DNA from: Cyclobacteriaceae bacterium
GTDB lineage: Bacteria; Bacteroidota; Bacteroidia; Cytophagales; Cyclobacteriaceae
Assembly: GCA_020436085.1 (NCBI GenBank)
Contig: JAGQYM010000009.1
Coordinates: 57,697 to 121,696 of the forward strand
Direction: 5' to 3'
DNA length: 64,000 nt
Below are positions 60,874 through 64,000 of this stretch, in pieces. The notes under the pieces were generated by a model. It did no database searches. It was not told where the DNA came from and saw only the letters and a program-made list of their open reading frames with translations. The position numbers were made by a program, and so were the translations under genes. How positions within the stretch are numbered: the first letter of the stretch is position 1; each line of letters opens with the position of its first letter.

Positions 60874-62115
60874 CTATTCAGTTGTTACTTTTCCGGCCAT
60901 TGACATGTGTGTGCTAACCGGAAGTTTCTTGCCAGTCAACAGCATGTGCCAATACACCCATTTGAACATTAGCTTGCCCAGGTGGTTGGCCCGATTGATT
61001 TTCAACAATCCCATCGGTCCGATGACTGGCCAAGGGAATACACCTGGCAGCGGTTCAGTATCATAATTGAAGTCGATCAGGGATGCTTTGCCAAATCCGG
61101 TTTCGATAAAGCAGTTGGAGTGACCATCAAAGCGTGCCTCCAGAGGCTCGCCATTGATGTAGCTTAAAATGTTCTCCAACAATATCTCACCCTCAAAGTG
61201 AGCAACGGACCCCGCCTTGGAAGCCGGAACGTTGGTAGCGTCCCCGATCACAAATACGTTGTCGTATTTTTTTGACTTCAATGTCTCTTTATCTGTAGGA
61301 ATAAAATTCAACCCATCTTCATCGCCCATGTTGCTGCGCTCGATTGCTTCGTCACCTTTATTGACAGGCACTGATACGAGCAGATCAAAAGGAACTTCAA
61401 CCTCATCATAGGAAATCAACACTTTGCGATCTTCATCCACTCTCTCGAGATAGAAGTCAGGAATTACTGTAATGCCTTTCTCCTTCAGCAAGCGACTGAG
61501 CATCGCTGTGGCTTTTGGTTTTGTAAAAGCCCCGGGCAATGGTGTCACATACGAGATATCTACTTTCTCACGGATTCCTTTTTCAGTGAAATAGGCATCG
61601 GCCAAAAAGGCAAACTCGAGTGGAGCAACCGGGCATTTGATGATCGTCTCAGCGAGATTGATTACCAACTTGCCACCCTTCCATGTTTCCAGTTTCTTCG
61701 CAAGCCGGGTAGTCCCTTCATAAGTATAGAAATCGAAGATGTCTTTATACCAAAGCTTTCCTTTCAAGCCAGGTGTTTCCTCTGGCACGGGTACGGTACC
61801 TGTTGCTATTATCAACAGGTCATAAGGAAGTGTTCTCCCATTGTCCAACAGCACTTCATTTTTCTCACCTTTGATCTTTTCGATCTCAGCTATCACAAAA
61901 TCCACATCTCTTGGTAGAAACTTAGCTTTAGGTTTTACAACATCTTCAGGTTGATAAACGCCAAAGGGAACAAAGAGAAATCCGGGTTGATAATAATGTC
62001 TATCATCGCGATCAACGATGGTGATTTTCCATGTGAGCGGATCAAGCTCTTTGTAGAGCTTGTTGGCCATCATTGTGCCTGCCGTTCCCGCTCCTAGAAT
62101 CAATAGATTTTTCAT
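60874..62115 (-). CDS. sqr: Sulfide:quinone oxidoreductase-like flavoprotein
   Basis: The 413-residue flavoprotein from ATG 62115 has FAD motifs GAGTAGTMMANKLY and VFVIGDATNVPASKAG. The catalytic Cys lies in ETIIKCPVAPLEFAFLA and another in HSNCFIETGFGKA. These match SQR of the type III/other class. It would oxidise sulfide at the membrane and pass electrons to the quinone pool, with TusE and DsrE handling persulfide. Confidence 0.88.
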   Translation of the reverse strand: MKNLLILGAGTAGTMMANKLYKELDPLTWKITIVDRDDRHYYQPGFLFVPFGVYQPEDVVKPKAKFLPRDVDFVIAEIEKIKGEKNEVLLDNGRTLPYDLLIIATGTVPVPEETPGLKGKLWYKDIFDFYTYEGTTRLAKKLETWKGGKLVINLAETIIKCPVAPLEFAFLADAYFTEKGIREKVDISYVTPLPGAFTKPKATAMLSRLLKEKGITVIPDFYLERVDEDRKVLISYDEVEVPFDLLVSVPVNKGDEAIERSNMGDEDGLNFIPTDKETLKSKKYDNVFVIGDATNVPASKAGSVAHFEGEILLENILSYINGEPLEARFDGHSNCFIETGFGKASLIDFNYDTEPLPGVFPWPVIGPMGLLKINRANHLGKLMFKWVYWHMLLTGKKLPVSTHMSMAGKVTTE

Positions 62116-62173
62116 GGCTTTAGGGGTTCGTTTGTAGGTCAAAACTATGCCTCGAACCCTCCTTTTCTAATGA

Positions 62174-62200
62174 GGATCATCAAAGGAAATGATGATCCTT
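62174..62200. other. Perfect 10-bp hairpin upstream of the sulfur operon
   Basis: AGGATCATCA and TGATGATCCT are exact complements around a seven-base loop AAGGAAA. It lies about 60 bp before the SQR start in the divergent gap with padR. It may be an operator for the sulfur operon or a leader hairpin. Confidence 0.45.
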
Positions 62201-62290
62201 CTCAGCGAATTATGTGACAATAGTTACTGAAAACGCGGTTTTTGATTAATTCTCAATGGAAAATGCAACTTCTATTAGGGGGTGGACGTC

Positions 62291-62328
62291 TTATGCATAA
62301 TTCTCTTATGTATTGATCATTTATGCAT
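62291..62328 (+). promoter_or_regulatory. Three TTATGYAT direct repeats, candidate PadR operator
   Basis: TTATGCAT at 62291, TTATGTAT at 62306 and TTATGCAT at 62321 are spaced exactly 15 bp apart; the last overlaps the PadR start codon. PadR proteins often bind ATG-rich sites in their own promoter. This suggests autoregulation. Confidence 0.5.
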
Positions 62329-62655
62329 TCACCTGAATTACTAAAAGGCACCCTCCAAACCATCCTGCTAAAAGTGCTTAAGGACAACGGCAAGATGTAT
62401 GGCTATGAAATCACGCAGCGTGTGAAGGAACTTTCCGATGGCAGAATTTTGCTCACAGAAGGCGCCCTTTATCCAGCTCTTCACAAGCTGGAGGCAGAAG
62501 GTCTGCTTCAAACCGAAACTGTGCACATGGGCAAGCGTGTGAGGAAGTATTACACCATCACACCTGCAGGTACAAATCTGGTGGGAGATCGTGTTTCTGA
62601 ATTCATGGATTTCATTAAGACAATGTCTGCCGTGCTTCAGGTAAAGTATATCTAG
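62323..62655 (+). CDS. PadR-family transcriptional regulator
   Basis: This 110-residue winged-helix regulator has the family motifs LLKVLKDNGKMYGYEITQRV, LLTEGALYPALHKLEAEGLL and RVRKYYTITPAG, followed by a short dimer helix. It is located nine bases before an FtsX permease gene with a matching prefix domain. In Bacteroidota such PadR/FtsX pairs are common, so it probably represses the permease. Confidence 0.92.
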   Translation: MHSPELLKGTLQTILLKVLKDNGKMYGYEITQRVKELSDGRILLTEGALYPALHKLEAEGLLQTETVHMGKRVRKYYTITPAGTNLVGDRVSEFMDFIKTMSAVLQVKYI

Positions 62656-62664
62656 AGAGTAACC

Positions 62665-64000
62665 GTGCAACTCACTAACGAACATATCTCCTATATCATC
62701 AAAGATCTTCACAGTCGCGGACTTGTGTACGAAGGGCTGGAGAACGAGCTGATCGATCACATTTGTACAGCCGTTGAAGACAAGATGCAGTCAGGAGAAA
62801 AGTTTATCGAAGCCTATCGCAAAGTGATTAGCACCTTCGGTAACACCGCTGGTATTCAAGCAACTCAACGTCAAAGTATTCAATCGAAAAATTCAATAGT
62901 CAAAGCCATGCTCAAAAATTATTTCACTATTGCTTTCCGCAATCTTAAGAAACAAAGCTTCTATTCGTTCATCAATGTATCAGGTCTGGCCATCGGTATC
63001 GCCAGCTGCCTGGTGATCGTACTTTATATCATTAACGAACTGAGTTACGATCGTCATCATCAATACGCAGATCGGATTTATCGCATCGACAATGAAATTC
63101 TTTTCAATGGAAATCACCTGCGCCTTGCGACATCTTCCGCTCCTATGGCTGCCGCACTGGAGGCAGACTATCCTGAAGTAGAAGTGGCAGCACGATTCTA
63201 TCAGAGCGGAGCGTTTCTGGTGAAGAGAGATATTGAGAATACAAGGGAGGAGAAGATCGCCTACGCTGATAATGATGTGTTAAAAATATTTACAATTCCC
63301 TTTGTTAGTGGGAATCCGGAAAATGCATTGACTGAACCGAACACTGTAATTATCAGTGAGCACGCTGCGAAAAAATATTTTCCGGGAGAGAATGCGCTGG
63401 ATCAAACACTGATAATGGATGATGACGCATCATACAAGATCACAGGAGTATTTAAAGACATGCCGGAGGAAAGTCATTTCCATTTTGATTTTCTCATGTC
63501 GCTGGAAACCGTGCCGATGAGCAAAGACGATCAGTGGCTTAGCAACAACCTCAACACTTACGTCCTTCTCCGCGAAGGAGCAACAGCTGCTGACCTGCAG
63601 GCAAAATTCCCTGCCATGCTGGATAAGTATGTCACTCCTTTGATAAAAATGATTTTAGGACCGGAAGCTGACATGACAAAATTTAACCAGGCTGGCAATA
63701 AAATTGAATGGACTCTTCGGCCACTCACTGACATCCACCTTCACTCAGATTTAACTGCGGAGTTCGAACCCAACAGTGACATTACCTATGTATACCTGTT
63801 TGGCGCAGTGGCGCTGTTCATTTTGCTGATCGCTTGCATCAACTTTATGAATCTTTCTACGGCTCGCTCATCCAATCGCGCCAAGGAAGTGGGTATGCGC
63901 AAGGTGATGGGATCACTGAGATCGCATCTTGTGAATCAGTTTTTGATGGAGTCAATCTTACTAAGTATTCTCTCTTTTGCGATCGCATTATTGTTCGCGA
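62665..64000 (+). CDS. PadR-associated FtsX/MacB permease, partial at the right edge
   Basis: The frame opens with GTG 62665, nine bases after padR, and runs to the window end (445 codons). About the first 75 residues are a soluble prefix (LTNEHISYIIKDLHSRGLVY, NELIDHICTAVEDKM), not found in the other FtsX genes here; then come an FtsX N-terminal helix (FINVSGLAIGIASCLVIVLY), the MacB-PCD domain (YDRHHQYADRIYRIDNEI) and the first FtsX block (SSNRAKEVGMRKVMGS). It is likely the target of PadR. Confidence 0.88.
   Translation, partial: MQLTNEHISYIIKDLHSRGLVYEGLENELIDHICTAVEDKMQSGEKFIEAYRKVISTFGNTAGIQATQRQSIQSKNSIVKAMLKNYFTIAFRNLKKQSFYSFINVSGLAIGIASCLVIVLYIINELSYDRHHQYADRIYRIDNEILFNGNHLRLATSSAPMAAALEADYPEVEVAARFYQSGAFLVKRDIENTREEKIAYADNDVLKIFTIPFVSGNPENALTEPNTVIISEHAAKKYFPGENALDQTLIMDDDASYKITGVFKDMPEESHFHFDFLMSLETVPMSKDDQWLSNNLNTYVLLREGATAADLQAKFPAMLDKYVTPLIKMILGPEADMTKFNQAGNKIEWTLRPLTDIHLHSDLTAEFEPNSDITYVYLFGAVALFILLIACINFMNLSTARSSNRAKEVGMRKVMGSLRSHLVNQFLMESILLSILSFAIALLFA

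Overview
The window reads as chromosome from a Gram-negative Bacteroidota, most likely Cytophagales (Cyclobacteriaceae/Chryseolinea-like). The reasons are: several large MacB/FtsX-type permeases of about 800 residues without an adjacent ATPase gene, weak Shine-Dalgarno sequences, lipoprotein and secretory signals typical of the phylum, a Bacteroidota-type IspH N-terminal extension, and a moderate (estimated mid-40s %) GC content. I saw no rRNA, tRNA, phage, transposase or CRISPR array. Almost all of the DNA is coding; the exceptions are four repeat-rich intergenic blocks between 50.7 and 56.7 kb.

Layout. 1-7.1 kb: a partial membrane protein, a TPR lipoprotein-like/secreted protein, an ECF sigma factor with its probable membrane anti-sigma partner, a frameshifted carbamoylase-type amidohydrolase, a secreted DUF1579-like protein, a TAP-like alpha/beta hydrolase lipoprotein and ispH. 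7.2-17.4 kb: a histidine kinase and an NtrC-type sigma-54 activator, divergent from two FtsX permeases that carry a good sigma-54 promoter with two upstream palindromes, then a third convergent permease. 17.5-28.6 kb: a small basic protein with its terminator, a DegP/HtrA protease, a MORN lipoprotein, an RlmI-like methyltransferase, an S9 peptidase, two M20 amidohydrolases, a Rieske protein and unknowns. 28.7-35.4 kb: a TetR-controlled YbhGFSR-type exporter operon (TetR, TolC, HlyD, two ATPases, two ABC-2 permeases), translationally coupled by short overlaps. 35.6-42 kb: a fadN-fadA-fadE beta-oxidation operon, interrupted by a four-helix-bundle (23S rRNA IVP-type) gene and headed by a MarR regulator with a perfect 20-bp palindromic operator. 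42.1-47 kb: a secreted alpha-amylase, a sugar MFS porter and an SSS symporter. 47-50.7 kb: a TRIC-type channel, a DoxX/HxlR divergent pair, an M19-like protein lacking metal ligands, and small proteins. 57-59.9 kb: a MATE exporter, a frameshifted peroxiredoxin-like gene and a helix-hairpin-helix coiled-coil protein. 60-62.1 kb: a sulfide:quinone reductase, TusE/DsrC and DsrE-like sulfur operon. 62.3 kb to the end: a PadR regulator followed by a partial FtsX permease carrying a soluble N-terminal prefix.

The most unusual part is 50.7-56.7 kb. Three arrays are built from one short imperfect hairpin used in alternating orientation. The loop is conserved and the two orientations have different but self-complementary stems, i.e. 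compensatory change. Each array is bracketed by a second family of long inverted repeats. One composite (about 55437-56714) contains a small GIY-YIG nuclease gene between its two half arrays. This resembles REP/REPIN arrays with their RAYT transposase, but with a GIY-YIG enzyme instead. Two near-identical array copies (about 98 percent over 255 bp, no indels) flank a PepSY-like lipoprotein gene.

Two conserved enzymes (at 2.5 and 58.5 kb) each carry a single-base frameshift and ispH lacks a canonical start codon at its conserved N-terminus. These may be real decay or base-level errors in the assembly.
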